From positions 1 through 64,000 of the forward strand of contig JODU01000005.1 in assembly GCA_000720845.1 (NCBI GenBank): DNA of 64,000 bases, given 5' to 3'. The translations under genes were made by a program, and so were the position numbers. The stretch is from Kitasatospora aureofaciens. GTDB taxonomy: Bacteria > Actinomycetota > Actinomycetes > Streptomycetales > Streptomycetaceae. The first letter of the stretch is position 1, and each line of letters begins with the position of its first letter. Shown here piece by piece: positions 17,061 to 27,579 of this stretch. Below the pieces are notes generated by a model. The model ran no database searches and was not told the origin of the DNA. It was given only the letters and a program-made list of their open reading frames with translations.

Positions 17061-18508
17061 GATGGGCCCTGGTCAAGGTCTCGCTGGCGGTCACCGCGAT
17101 GGTCGTGGTCGCCTTCGCCGTGCCGCTGGGACTCGTCATCCGGGAGATGGCCCGCGACCGCGCCTTCTCCAACGCCGAGCGGGAGGCCGCTGCCGTCGCC
17201 CCGGCCCTGTCCATCACCACCGACCGGGAGCAGTTGGAACGCGTCGTCGCCTCCGCCGGTTCGGACGCCGGGATGGCCGTGCACATACCGGCGCCCGCAG
17301 CCGGGTCCCGGTCGGAGTCCGGCGCCGGGGCCGCGGAGGCCGGCGGCGCCACCGACATCGGCCGGCAGCGCGCCACCGACGAGGACATCGCCGCCGTACG
17401 GGAGATGGGGCGGGCCTCCACCACCGAGGTGGGCGGCGGTTCCACCCTGCTCCAGCCGGTCGCGCTCAGCTCCGGCCAGATCGCCGTCGTCGAGGTGTAC
17501 GTCCCCGAGTCCGAGGTGACCAACGGCGTCGGCACGGCCTGGGCGGTGCTGGCCGCGGTCGGCGCCGCCCTGATCGTCGGCTCGGTCGCGGTCGCCGACC
17601 GGCTGGGCGTACGGATGGTGCAGCCCGCGCGGCGCCTGGTCGAGGGCGCGCACGAGCTGGGGGAGGGCAAGCTGGGCGCGCGGGTGCCCGTGGAGGGGCC
17701 GGACGAACTGCGGCGCGCGGCGGTCGCGTTCAACTCCATGGCCGACCAGGTCGTCCAGCTCCTCGCCAACGAGCGGGAGCTGGCCGCCGATCTGTCCCAC
17801 CGGCTGCGCACCCCGCTGACCGTGCTGCGCCTCAACGCCGCCTCGCTGGGCGAAGGCCCGGCCGCCGAGCAGACCCGGGCCGCCGTCGAGCAGTTGGAGC
17901 GCGAGGTCGACACCATCATCCGCACGGCCCGGGACGCCAAGCCGCAGACGGCCGCCGCCGGCCCCGGCGCCGGGTGCGACGCGGCCGAGGTGGTCCGGGA
18001 GCGGATGGGGTTCTGGTCGGCGCTCGCCGAGGACGAGGGCCGCAAGTGGCGGGTGGCCGGCGCCGACCGGCCGGTACGCATACCCGTGGCCCGCACCGAC
18101 CTGGCCGCCTCCCTCGACGCCCTGCTCGGCAACGTCTTCCGGCACACCCCCGAGGGCACCGCCTTCGCCGTCGACCTGCACAACGGCGAGGACGCGGTGA
18201 TCGTGCTCGTCTCCGACGCGGGCACCGGCATAGCCGACCCCGAGGCGGCGATGGCCCGCGGCCGGGGTTCGGGCACCGACGGGTCGACCGGGCTCGGCCT
18301 GGACATCGTGCGCAGGATGGCCGAGTCGACCGGCGGCGACGTCCGCATCGGCTCCTCCGTGCTGGGCGGCACCGAGGTGCGGATCTGGATCCAGCTGGAC
18401 CAACGGACGGCGCCGGTGCGGCGCGGGCACCGGGGAGCCGTACGCCGGCGCAGGCAGGGCCGTACGCCGACGCCGGCACCGGCGGGCCGGGCCGCCCGCG
18501 ACCATTAA
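17057..18508 (+). CDS. membrane sensor histidine kinase
   Basis: A 483-aa HisKA-type kinase. Two membrane helices (about residues 5-25 and 155-180) flank an extracytoplasmic sensor region of roughly 130 residues; a HAMP domain follows (DRLGVRMVQPARRLVEGAHEL). The H-box histidine is H248 in DLSHRLRTPLTVL, the N-box is ALLGNVFRHTPEGT and the G-boxes are DAGTGIAD and STGLGLDIV. The tail is Arg-rich. It is translationally coupled to the response regulator and the pair lies 159 bp upstream of a chitinase gene on the same strand, much like chitin-responsive kinase/regulator pairs in Streptomyces, so a role in polysaccharide sensing is a fair guess. The ligand is unknown. Confidence 0.88.
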   Translation: MRWALVKVSLAVTAMVVVAFAVPLGLVIREMARDRAFSNAEREAAAVAPALSITTDREQLERVVASAGSDAGMAVHIPAPAAGSRSESGAGAAEAGGATDIGRQRATDEDIAAVREMGRASTTEVGGGSTLLQPVALSSGQIAVVEVYVPESEVTNGVGTAWAVLAAVGAALIVGSVAVADRLGVRMVQPARRLVEGAHELGEGKLGARVPVEGPDELRRAAVAFNSMADQVVQLLANERELAADLSHRLRTPLTVLRLNAASLGEGPAAEQTRAAVEQLEREVDTIIRTARDAKPQTAAAGPGAGCDAAEVVRERMGFWSALAEDEGRKWRVAGADRPVRIPVARTDLAASLDALLGNVFRHTPEGTAFAVDLHNGEDAVIVLVSDAGTGIADPEAAMARGRGSGTDGSTGLGLDIVRRMAESTGGDVRIGSSVLGGTEVRIWIQLDQRTAPVRRGHRGAVRRRRQGRTPTPAPAGRAARDH

Positions 18509-18667
18509 TCGGTCCCGATCCCTTCCTTAAGCCCACCCTAAGATCGCCAACCCCCGTCCGGATCAGGCTCTTTGCCCGTTTCCGGGTCGCTAGCGTGCTG
18601 CCGCACCCCCACCCGCCCCCGCCGGCCTCCCGCCGGGGGCACCGTGAACAGCGAAGGCAGGCACGTG

Positions 18668-20143
18668 ATGCGCACGCACCGACGCAAGGTCAGTGGCAGG
18701 AACAAGGCGATCGGCGCCCTCGTCGCGGCGGCCGTGGCCGGTGGCGGGGCGCTGCTGTTCACCAGCACCGCCCAGGCCGCCCCGGTCGGGGCCGCGTACA
18801 CGAAGACCAGCGAGTGGTCGACGGGCTACACCGCCCAGTACGTCGTCACCAACACCAGCGGCCGGGCGAAGGCGGACTGGACCCTGGAGTTCGACCTGTC
18901 CGACGGCGCGAAGCTCGGCTCGCTGTGGAACGCCGAGTCGAAGGTGAGCGGGCAGCACGTCACCGTGACCCCGCCCGAGTGGGACACGGACGGGCTGAAG
19001 GCCGGCGAGTCCGTCACGGTCGGCTTCGTCGTCAACGGCACCGCCGAACCCACCAGTTGCCTGGTCGACGGCGCCGCGTGCTCGGCCGACGACGGCGTCA
19101 CCCCCGAGCCCAGCGGCCGCCCCACCGAGCCCCCCGCCCCGACACCCACGCCGACCCCCACCGCCACGGCGACCGGCACCGCCGAGCCGACCCCGACCGG
19201 CACCCCCACCACCCCGGCGCCCACCGGCACGCCCGGCAACGGCACCGCGGCGGGCGCCGGCTTCGCGCCGTACGTCGACACCTCGCTCTACCCGGCCTTC
19301 GACCTGCTCGCGCACGCCGGGGCGACCGGCGTGAAGGAGTACAACCTCGCCTTCGTCACCGACGGCGGCGGCTGCACCCCGAAGTGGGGCGGCGTCACCG
19401 ACCTCGGCGGTGACGCCGTCGCGAACCAGATAGGCGCCCTGCGCGCCCAGGGCGGCGACGTCCGGGTCTCCTTCGGCGGCGCCTCCGGCTCCGAACTGGG
19501 CACGACCTGCACGTCGGCCGACGCGCTGGCGGCGGCGTACGGCAAGGTCGTCGACGCCTACCGGCTCACCAAGGTCGACTTCGACGTCGAGGGCGGCGCG
19601 CTGCCCGACACGGCCGCCAACACCCGCCGTGCCCAGGCCATCGCCGCGCTCCAGGAGGAGCACCCCGGCCTGGACGTCTCCTTCACCCTCCCGGTGATGC
19701 CCGAGGGCCTCACCCAGGCCGGCGTCGACCTCCTCGCCGACGCGAAGAAGAACGGCGTGGACATCGACGCCGTCAACATCATGGCGATGGACTACGGCCC
19801 CGCGTACAGCGCCGACATGGGCACCTACGCCGAGCAGGCCGCCACCGCCACCCAGGCCCAGGTCAAGGGCGTCCTCGGCCGGTCCGACGCGGACGCCTGG
19901 AAGACGGTCGCCGTCACCCCGATGATCGGGGTCAACGACGTCGCCTCCGAGGTCTTCACCGTCGACGACGCCGCCCAGCTGGTGGAGTTCGCCCGGTCCA
20001 AGGGCCTGGGCGGCCTGTCCATGTGGTCCGCGACCCGCGACAAGGCCTGCCCCGGCGGCCCGAAGCCCTCGGCCGACGCCACGTGCAGCTCCGTGGACCA
20101 GGAGCCGAACGCCTTCGCCAAGGCCCTTGCCGCCTACAAGTAG
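18668..20143 (+). CDS. secreted GH18 chitinase with CBM2-like module
   Basis: A 491-aa exported chitinase. A signal peptide (about 1-37, cut after AQA) is followed by a beta-sandwich CBM2-like carbohydrate-binding module (about 40-140, with SEWSTGYTAQYVVTNTSG), a Pro/Thr linker (about 150-198) and a GH18 catalytic domain. The catalytic signature is D304-F-D306-V-E308, with E308 the proton donor; NIMAMDYGPAYS and GLSMWSATRD also fit GH18. It should cleave chitin outside the cell. The ATG has GAAGGCAGG upstream. I saw no convincing DasR site or chitinase-type direct repeat in the 159-bp leader. It ends at a perfect terminator hairpin shared with the convergent bglC. Confidence 0.92.
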   Translation: MRTHRRKVSGRNKAIGALVAAAVAGGGALLFTSTAQAAPVGAAYTKTSEWSTGYTAQYVVTNTSGRAKADWTLEFDLSDGAKLGSLWNAESKVSGQHVTVTPPEWDTDGLKAGESVTVGFVVNGTAEPTSCLVDGAACSADDGVTPEPSGRPTEPPAPTPTPTPTATATGTAEPTPTGTPTTPAPTGTPGNGTAAGAGFAPYVDTSLYPAFDLLAHAGATGVKEYNLAFVTDGGGCTPKWGGVTDLGGDAVANQIGALRAQGGDVRVSFGGASGSELGTTCTSADALAAAYGKVVDAYRLTKVDFDVEGGALPDTAANTRRAQAIAALQEEHPGLDVSFTLPVMPEGLTQAGVDLLADAKKNGVDIDAVNIMAMDYGPAYSADMGTYAEQAATATQAQVKGVLGRSDADAWKTVAVTPMIGVNDVASEVFTVDDAAQLVEFARSKGLGGLSMWSATRDKACPGGPKPSADATCSSVDQEPNAFAKALAAYK

Positions 20144-20189
20144 GGCCGGGCCCCTTCCCGTGCGGCCGGGCCCCACACCGGTCACACGA

Positions 20190-20228
20190 GCGGGGCGCGG
20201 CATCCCCCCGTGGAATGCCGCGCCCCGC
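20190..20228. terminator. bidirectional hairpin terminator
   Basis: A perfect 14-bp GC-rich stem (20190-20203 with 20215-20228) and an 11-nt loop lies between the convergent chitinase and bglC genes. The stem is symmetric, so it can stop transcription from both sides. Confidence 0.88.
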
Positions 20229-20249
20229 ATCAACCCGGCCGGGCAGGGG

Positions 20250-21688
<1,439 letters not shown>

Positions 21689-21689
<1 letters not shown>

Positions 21690-21702
21690 GGAAGCGCTCC
21701 CA
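21689..21702. promoter_or_regulatory. CebR-type operator at bglC start
   Basis: TGGAAGCGCTCCCA differs at one base from the CebR box TGGGAGCGCTCCCA. On the coding strand it begins just upstream of the bglC ATG and shares its first base with the start codon. It is probably bound by the LacI-type repressor encoded by cebR and released by cello-oligosaccharide. Confidence 0.85.
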
Positions 21703-21804
21703 TTGCGGGTCATGGCGGGTCGGGTCACGGAAGACCGACACGTGGAAGTACGAGGGGGGAAGGCGGGGCCGGGACGGCGGTGGCCCGGCCCCCGGGGAGG
21801 GTTG

Positions 21805-22716
21805 TCATCCCTTGACGGCGCCCTGCATGATGCCGCCCACGATCTGCTTGCCGAAGATCGCGAACACCAGGAGCAGTGGCAGCGTGCCGAGCAGCGCGCC
21901 GGCCATGATCAGGGACTGGTCGGGGGTGTAGCCGCGGCCCAGGCCGGCGAGGGCGACCTGCACGGTCGGACTGCCGTTCTGCGTCAGCACCAGGAACGGC
22001 CACAGGAAGTCGTTCCAGGACTGCACGAACATCAGCATGCCGAGCACGGCCATCGCGGGCCGCGCCGCCGGGAACACCACGTGCCACATCACCCGCCAGC
22101 TGCTGGCGCCGTCCACGCGCGCGGCCTCGATGATCTCGTCCGGCAGCGCCTGGAGCAGGTACTGCCGCATGAAGAACACGCCGAACGCGTTCACCAGGGA
22201 CGGCAGGATCACTGCCTGGAGCTGGTCGGACCAGTCCAGCTTGGCGACCATCATGTACAGCGGGATGATGCTCAGCTGCGGCGGCACCATCATCGTGCCG
22301 ATGACGATCAGCATCAGCGCGTTGCGGCCGCGGAAGCGCAGCTTGGCGAAGGCGAACCCGGCGATCGTCGACAGGAAGACGATGGTGCACGCCGAGATCC
22401 CGGCCACGATGGTGGTGTTGAGGAACGCCTCGCCGAGGTTGGCGTCGTTCCAGGCGATCTCCAGCTTGTCGAAGAGGTTGCCGCCGAACCAGAAGGGCGG
22501 CGGCGTCTGGGCGAGCCGCTGGTTGTCGCGCGAGGCGGCGATCGCCGTCCACACCAGCGGGAACAGCGAGCCGATGGTGAACAGGGCGAGGATGATGTAG
22601 GCGATCGGCCCGGCGTGCAGCGTGCCGCCCGCCCGGGCCGCCTTGGAACGTCGTCGGCCCCGCCGGGGCGGCTCGGATGCCGCGTCGGCCGGGGGTTTCG
22701 TCATGGTCGTCGTCAC
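21805..22716 (-). CDS. cebG: cello-oligosaccharide ABC transporter permease CebG
   Basis: A 303-aa inner-membrane permease of the carbohydrate uptake (CUT1) type, with six hydrophobic segments and the EAA loop EIIEAARVDGASSWRVMWHVVFPAARPA that contacts the ATPase. The GTG start has AAGGAG 8 nt upstream; an ATG four codons later is possible. It follows cebF by 12 bp. The ATPase subunit is not encoded in this window; in Streptomyces the shared ATPase MsiK serves this transporter. Confidence 0.92.
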   Translation of the reverse strand: MTTTMTKPPADAASEPPRRGRRRSKAARAGGTLHAGPIAYIILALFTIGSLFPLVWTAIAASRDNQRLAQTPPPFWFGGNLFDKLEIAWNDANLGEAFLNTTIVAGISACTIVFLSTIAGFAFAKLRFRGRNALMLIVIGTMMVPPQLSIIPLYMMVAKLDWSDQLQAVILPSLVNAFGVFFMRQYLLQALPDEIIEAARVDGASSWRVMWHVVFPAARPAMAVLGMLMFVQSWNDFLWPFLVLTQNGSPTVQVALAGLGRGYTPDQSLIMAGALLGTLPLLLVFAIFGKQIVGGIMQGAVKG

Positions 22717-22728
22717 GGCCGGTTCTCC

Positions 22729-23742
22729 TTAACTACTGGCGCGCAGCCGGCGCGAGATGACGGCGTTGAGGACCCCGATCACGATGAGGATCAGGAACAT
22801 CGCCCAGGCGATCGCGGAGGCGCGGCCCAGGTGCTGGTTGACCCAGCCTTGCTCGTACAGGTACAGGCCGAGCGTCTGGAACTGGTGCTGGGAGCCGCCC
22901 GAGGCGCCCTTGTTCGCGTCGAACAGCAGCGGCTCGCCGAAGACCTGCGAGGCACCGATGGTCGACACGACGACCGTGAACAGGATCGTCGGGCGCAGCG
23001 AGGGCAGCGTGACGTGGATGAACTGCCGCCAGCGGCTGGCGCCGTCCAGCGCCGCCGACTCGTACAGGTCCTGCGGGATCGCCTGCATCGCGGCCAGGTA
23101 GATCAGGGCGTTGTAACCGGTCCAGCGCCAGATGACGATCGAGGACACGGCGAACTTCGACGCCCACGAGTCGTTCTGCCAGTCGATCTTGTCCAGGCCC
23201 ACCATGTCGAGGGCCCAGTTGATCATGCCGTAGTCGCGGCCGAAGAGCAGCACGAAGACCAGGGAGGCCGCGGCGATCGACGTCGCGTACGGCGCCAGCA
23301 TCACGACCCGGTAGAAGGTCGAGGCACGCAGCTTGTAGTTGAGGATGTGCGCGAGGCCCATCGCCATCAGCAGCTGCGGCACCGTGGAGATGATGCCGAT
23401 CCACAGCGTGTTCTTGGCGGCGTTCCAGAAGAACTCGTCGTCGAAGATCCGGGTGTAGTTGTCCAGACCCGTCCACTTCATGTCGGTGGGCGCGGTCAGC
23501 TCCACCGTGTGCAGCGAGGCCCAGCCGGTGTAGATCAGCGGGAACAGGCCGAAGGCGAGGAAGAGCAGGAAGAACGGCGAGACGAACGCGTAGGGGCTCC
23601 AGCGCATGTCCCGCTGCCAGCGGCGGGAGAGTTTGGCCCGCCTCTTGCGGTCCGCCTCGGCGGACGCCCTGCCGCCGGGCGGGCGGCCCGGGGCCGCGCC
23701 CCCCTTGACGGGGGACGCGGCGGTGTCGTGCCGGGTGGTCAT
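22729..23742 (-). CDS. cebF: cello-oligosaccharide ABC transporter permease CebF
   Basis: A 337-aa permease of the CUT1 family, with a cytoplasmic basic N-terminus, six membrane spans and the EAA loop DLYESAALDGASRWRQFIHVTLPSLRPT. A GTG three codons upstream overlaps the cebE stop (GTGA), but GGAG then lies only 2-3 nt away, so I prefer the ATG. With CebG it forms the membrane channel of the cellobiose/cellotriose importer. Confidence 0.9.
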   Translation of the reverse strand: MTTRHDTAASPVKGGAAPGRPPGGRASAEADRKRRAKLSRRWQRDMRWSPYAFVSPFFLLFLAFGLFPLIYTGWASLHTVELTAPTDMKWTGLDNYTRIFDDEFFWNAAKNTLWIGIISTVPQLLMAMGLAHILNYKLRASTFYRVVMLAPYATSIAAASLVFVLLFGRDYGMINWALDMVGLDKIDWQNDSWASKFAVSSIVIWRWTGYNALIYLAAMQAIPQDLYESAALDGASRWRQFIHVTLPSLRPTILFTVVVSTIGASQVFGEPLLFDANKGASGGSQHQFQTLGLYLYEQGWVNQHLGRASAIAWAMFLILIVIGVLNAVISRRLRASS

Positions 23743-23747
23743 TCCGG

Positions 23748-25073
23748 TCACTTCTCCAGGTTGTTGTCGATGGTCTTCACGGCGTTCTCCCAGGCGTCCT
23801 TGGCGGACTTGCCCTGGGTGACGAGGATGACGCCGTTGTCCGTCAGGCCCTGCTGGACGATCTGGTCCTTCGGGCCGATCACCTGGGTCGGGATCTGCTC
23901 GGCGGCCTTGGCGAACAGCTCGCCGATCGGCGCGTCACCGGTCATGTCGTTCTTGCCGCCGGTCACCTGGGGGAGCTTGTACGCGGCGGGCGCGCTCGGG
24001 AAGCTGCCCATCTTGGAGAAGAGCTTGGCCTGCTGCTCGGGCGCGGTCAGCCAGGTGACCAGCTTCTGCGCCTCCTTCACGTGCTTGCCGCTCTTGGGCA
24101 CGCCCAGGAAGGTGCCGCCCCAGTTGCCGGCCTTCGGGGCCTGGGCGACGTCCCACTTGCCGGCGGAGTCCGGCTGGGACTTGGCCTTGATGGTGCCGAG
24201 CATCCACGGCGGGCAGGCGACGGTGGCGAACAGGCTGTTGGAGATGGTCTGGTCCCAGGCCGGCTGGAACTGGGTCTGCGACTGCACCAGTCCCTTCTCG
24301 GCCGCCTCGGCGGTCAGGTCGAAGGCGTCCTTGACGGCCGGGTTGGTCTTGTAGATGACCTTGCCGGAGGCGTCGTAGAACTTCTCGTCCTCACTGCTGA
24401 GGATGGCGTTGATCAGACCGCCGGGGGAGTCCATGAAGTAGGTGTCCTTGCCGGCACCCTTCTTGTACTGCTCGCCGGCCGCGATGAACTTCTTCCAGTC
24501 CCCGGCCCACAGCTTGGAGACCTCTTCGCGGTCGGTCGGCAGGCCGGCCTTCTCGAACAGGTCCTTGCGGTAGCAGATGGCCATCGGGCCGATGTCGGTG
24601 CCCAGGCCGACGGTGGCGCCGTCCTTGGTGGTGGCCTGCTGCCACTTCCAGTCCAGCCAGTTGCTCTTCTGGACGCCCGCGGCCTTGGACATGTCCTCGA
24701 ACTTGTCCGCCTGGGTGGCGACGACCTCGGCGATGTTGCCGACCTCGATCGCCTGCACGTCCTGGAGTCCGCTGTTGGTGGTGAGGTGGTTCACCAGGGC
24801 GGGGTAGTAGTTCTCGTTCCGCTCGGTGACGTTCTCCTCGATGTTGATGTCCGGGTTGAGCTTCTCGTACTCCTCGTAGAGGCCTGCCTCCTTGAAGCCC
24901 ATCGTCCCGAACAGGCCAAGGGTGATCGTGGTCTTGCCGCTGCTGTCGCCCGACGACGAGCCGTCCTCGTCGTTCCCGTCGTCGGCACAGCCGGCCAGCA
25001 GCCCGGCGCCCAGCGACGCGATGGCCGCCATGACCACCACCTTGCGGGCCGATCCTCTGCGTGCTGCTCGCAT
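23748..25073 (-). CDS. cebE: cello-oligosaccharide-binding lipoprotein CebE
   Basis: A 441-aa extracellular solute-binding protein of the sugar type. The lipobox LLAGC gives a lipid-anchored mature protein, followed by an Asp/Ser-rich linker. The fold signature TLGLFGTMGFKEAGLYEEYEKLNPDINIE and later WLDWKWQQAT fit cluster B sugar-binding proteins. It should capture cellobiose and cellotriose for CebFG. AGGAGG sits 5-6 nt before the ATG. It is first in the cebE-cebF-cebG-bglC order and is controlled by a perfect CebR palindrome about 130 bp upstream. Confidence 0.93.
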   Translation of the reverse strand: MRAARRGSARKVVVMAAIASLGAGLLAGCADDGNDEDGSSSGDSSGKTTITLGLFGTMGFKEAGLYEEYEKLNPDINIEENVTERNENYYPALVNHLTTNSGLQDVQAIEVGNIAEVVATQADKFEDMSKAAGVQKSNWLDWKWQQATTKDGATVGLGTDIGPMAICYRKDLFEKAGLPTDREEVSKLWAGDWKKFIAAGEQYKKGAGKDTYFMDSPGGLINAILSSEDEKFYDASGKVIYKTNPAVKDAFDLTAEAAEKGLVQSQTQFQPAWDQTISNSLFATVACPPWMLGTIKAKSQPDSAGKWDVAQAPKAGNWGGTFLGVPKSGKHVKEAQKLVTWLTAPEQQAKLFSKMGSFPSAPAAYKLPQVTGGKNDMTGDAPIGELFAKAAEQIPTQVIGPKDQIVQQGLTDNGVILVTQGKSAKDAWENAVKTIDNNLEK

Positions 25074-25201
25074 TGCGTCCTCCTGTTGCCCTGACGTGCC
25101 GACCCCCCGGCCAACTACATGGTTGGACCCGCTGCTTCATGTGTTTCGTTCGTCGCTGCGGCTCGGGCGGGGAACGTGCGGGATGTGTATGTGCCAGGTA
25201 G

Positions 25202-25219
25202 TGTGGGAGCGCTCCCACA
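25202..25219. promoter_or_regulatory. CebR operator upstream of cebE
   Basis: TGTGGGAGCGCTCCCACA is a perfect 18-bp palindrome containing the CebR box TGGGAGCGCTCCCA. It lies in the 364-bp divergent gap between cebE and cebR, nearer to cebE, and should mediate repression of the uptake operon. The rest of the gap holds no gene; an 11-bp direct repeat CGGCCTGTTAA occurs at 25294 and 25378 on the cebR side. Confidence 0.92.
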
Positions 25220-25437
25220 AGTGATGTGTTGAAGAGTCGTCGGTCGGGGCGGGGGTGTCAAGGGAGCGGACGCGACGAATTGCGTTCAGTTATCGGCCTG
25301 TTAACTGGACGTTGCGAGCGGCACCGGGACACCCCTCGTACGGCGGGGAGGGACCGGAGTCGGTCATTACACCCGACCGGCCTGTTAAATTCCAGGCCAG
25401 CCGCAGAGTGCGGGGGTGACGACGGGAGGCGGAGCCG

Positions 25438-26493
25438 ATGGCAAGCCACGGAGTGCGTGGTCGGAGCGGTGGCCGGCCCACCCTCGAAGAGGTGGCGGCA
25501 CGCGCGGGCGTCGGCCGCGGCACGGTCTCCCGCGTGATCAACGGCTCGCCGCGGGTCAGCGACGCGACCCGGGCGGCCGTCGAGGCGGCGGTCGCGGAGC
25601 TGGGTTACGTCCCGAACACGGCGGCCCGCGCGCTGGCGGCCAACCGCACGGACGCGATCGCCCTGGTGGTGCCGGAGCCGGAGACCCGGTTCTTCGCGGA
25701 GCCGTACTTCTCGGACATGCTGAAGGGTGTCGGCTCGGAGCTGTCCGACACCGAGATGCAGCTGCTGCTGATCTTCGCGGGCAGTGACCGGGAGCGGGAG
25801 CGGCTCGCCCAGTACCTCGCGGCGCACCGGGTGGACGGCGTCCTGCTGGTCTCGGTGCACGCCGACGATCCGCTGCCCGACCTGCTGACCCAGCTGGAGA
25901 TCCCCGCGGTGATCAGCGGCCCGCGCTCGGCCGCGGAACCGCTGGCGTCCGTGGACTCCGACAACTACGGCGGCGCCCGCTCGGCCGTCGAGCACCTGCT
26001 GTCCCGGGGCCGCGGCCGCATAGCCCACATCACCGGTCACCTCGCCGTCTACGGCGCCCAGCGCCGCGTCGACGGCTACCGCGAGGCCCTGCGGGAGGCG
26101 GGCCACGAGGTGGACGAGGGGCTGATCGAACCGGGCGACTTCACCGAGGAGGGCGGGCGCCGCGCGATGGCGGAGCTGCTGCGCCGCCACCCCGACGTGG
26201 ACGCGGTCTTCGCCGCCTCGGACGTGACCGCGGCGGGCGCGAGCCAGGTCCTGCGCGAGGCGGGCCGGCGCATCCCGGACGACGTGGCGCTGGTCGGCTA
26301 CGACGACTCGGCCATCGCCCGCCACATGGAGCCGCCGCTGACCAGCGTGCGCCAGCCCATCGAGGAGATGGGCCGCGCGATGATCGACCTGCTGCTGACC
26401 GAGATCGCCGACCGCCGTCCGGCCGTCTCGCGGGGCCTGGAACGGCACCAGGTGGTGCTGGCGACGGAGCTGGTGGAGCGCAGGTCGTCGTAA
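25438..26493 (+). CDS. cebR: LacI-family repressor CebR
   Basis: A 351-aa LacI/GalR repressor. The helix-turn-helix is at residues about 14-36 (TLEEVAARAGVGRGTVSRVI), followed by the hinge helix AARALAANR and a periplasmic-binding-protein-like sugar domain (for example FAASDVTAAGASQVLREAG and VALVGYDDSAIARHMEPPLTSVRQP). It represses cellulose/cello-oligosaccharide genes and is released by cellobiose or cellotriose; in pathogenic Streptomyces it also controls thaxtomin. GGGAGGCGG precedes the ATG. It is divergent from its targets and ends before a hairpin terminator. Confidence 0.93.
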   Translation: MASHGVRGRSGGRPTLEEVAARAGVGRGTVSRVINGSPRVSDATRAAVEAAVAELGYVPNTAARALAANRTDAIALVVPEPETRFFAEPYFSDMLKGVGSELSDTEMQLLLIFAGSDRERERLAQYLAAHRVDGVLLVSVHADDPLPDLLTQLEIPAVISGPRSAAEPLASVDSDNYGGARSAVEHLLSRGRGRIAHITGHLAVYGAQRRVDGYREALREAGHEVDEGLIEPGDFTEEGGRRAMAELLRRHPDVDAVFAASDVTAAGASQVLREAGRRIPDDVALVGYDDSAIARHMEPPLTSVRQPIEEMGRAMIDLLLTEIADRRPAVSRGLERHQVVLATELVERRSS

Positions 26494-26552
26494 AGGCTTG
26501 AAGCCGGGGCCCGCTCGGCAGGCCCCGGCGGTGGGGGAGCGGGCCGTAACGA

Positions 26553-26592
26553 GATCAAGGGCCGACCCGTTTTCACAGGTCAGCCCTTGATC
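26553..26592. terminator. terminator between cebR and tRNA-His
   Basis: A 10-bp perfect stem (26553-26562 with 26583-26592), extended by four more pairs after one mismatch, encloses a 10-nt loop with a T-run. It separates the plus-strand cebR from the minus-strand tRNA-His and can serve both. Confidence 0.85.
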
Positions 26593-26598
26593 GTTCAG

Positions 26599-26672
26599 GG
26601 TGAGTGACGGGACTTGAACCCGCGGCATCCTGGACCACAACCAGGTGCTCTACCAGCTGAGCTACACCCACC
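26599..26672 (-). tRNA. tRNA-His (anticodon GTG)
   Basis: A complete cloverleaf on the minus strand. The 7-bp acceptor stem (one G-U pair) is intact, the D-loop reads AGCTCAGCTGGTAGAGC, the anticodon stem-loop is CTGG-TTGTGGT-CCAG with anticodon GTG, and the T-loop has GGTTCAAGTCC. The extra G at position -1 opposite C73 that marks tRNA-His is present in the DNA. CCA is not encoded. It lies between cebR and ornA. Confidence 0.97.
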
Positions 26673-26793
26673 AAGGCCGGTGCTCGAAATCCCGCGTGGC
26701 GGGGTTTCCCGACCGGCTGAGAAAAAGTGTACAGGGTCCGAAGGGGTGCTCGCGCCCGGCTTTCCGGAGGCCGCCGCCCGGGGGCTCGCGCCC

Positions 26794-27393
26794 CTAACCG
26801 GCGACGACGTGCTTCGCGGCGATCGCCCTGGCCGTGTCGGAGTCGGGGCCGGGCTGCGGGACGAAGACCGCCTCCCGGTAGTAGCGCAGTTCGGCGATGG
26901 ATTCGCGGATGTCGGCGAGCGCCCGGTGGTTGCCGTTCTTCTCGGGGCTGTTGAAGTACGCACGCGGGTACCAGCGGCGGGCCAGCTCCTTGATCGAGGA
27001 GACGTCGACGATCCGGTAGTGGAGGTAGGCCTCCAGCGTCGCCATGTCCCGCAGCAGGAAGCCGCGGTCGGTGCCGACGGAGTTGCCGCACAGGGGGGCC
27101 TTGCCCGGCTCCTTCACGTGCTCCCGCACATAGGCCAGCACCTGGGCCTCGGCGTCCGCGAGGGTCGTGCCGCCGTCCAGCTCGGCGAGCAGTCCGGACG
27201 CGGTGTGCATCTCGCGCACCACCTCCGGCATCGTCTCCAGGGCCCGCTCCGGCGGACGGATGACGATGTCGACGCCCTCGCCGAGGATGTTCAGCTCGGA
27301 GTCGGTGACGAGGGCGGCAACCTCGATGAGCGCGTCGTCGGACAGCGAGAGGCCGGTCATCTCGCAGTCGATCCACACCATGCGATCGTTCAT
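26794..27393 (-). CDS. ornA: oligoribonuclease OrnA
   Basis: A 199-aa DEDDh 3'-5' exoribonuclease of 2-5 nt RNAs. It shows the catalytic DCEMTG near the start, the NSVGTDRGFL block and the HRALADIRES block with the histidine and last Asp. It also finishes c-di-GMP breakdown by cleaving pGpG, which ties it to CdgA in the same window. The ATG chosen gives the usual family length; ten extra codons upstream are in frame. In S. coelicolor the gene lies just downstream of adpA, as here, and its loss slows growth and development. Confidence 0.95.
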   Translation of the reverse strand: MNDRMVWIDCEMTGLSLSDDALIEVAALVTDSELNILGEGVDIVIRPPERALETMPEVVREMHTASGLLAELDGGTTLADAEAQVLAYVREHVKEPGKAPLCGNSVGTDRGFLLRDMATLEAYLHYRIVDVSSIKELARRWYPRAYFNSPEKNGNHRALADIRESIAELRYYREAVFVPQPGPDSDTARAIAAKHVVAG

Positions 27394-27579
27394 GCGGCCA
27401 CTGTACGGTGGGCGGCTGTTCATCGGGTCCCCGGCGTCCGTGCTGGGGCTGCTGGGGGCTGCCGCCCCCGGACCCCCGCTTCGGCCTGGACGGCCTCGTC
27501 CTCAAACGCCGGACGGGCTGAGTTGGTCTGCCCGGCGTCGGACAGGGTGCCCCGACGCGCGGGGATGGGTGGGCCCGGC

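Noticed and set aside
18509..18667. DasR or chitinase direct-repeat site before the GH18 gene
   Set aside because: I found only weak partial matches around TCGGTCCCGATCCC, not enough to call.
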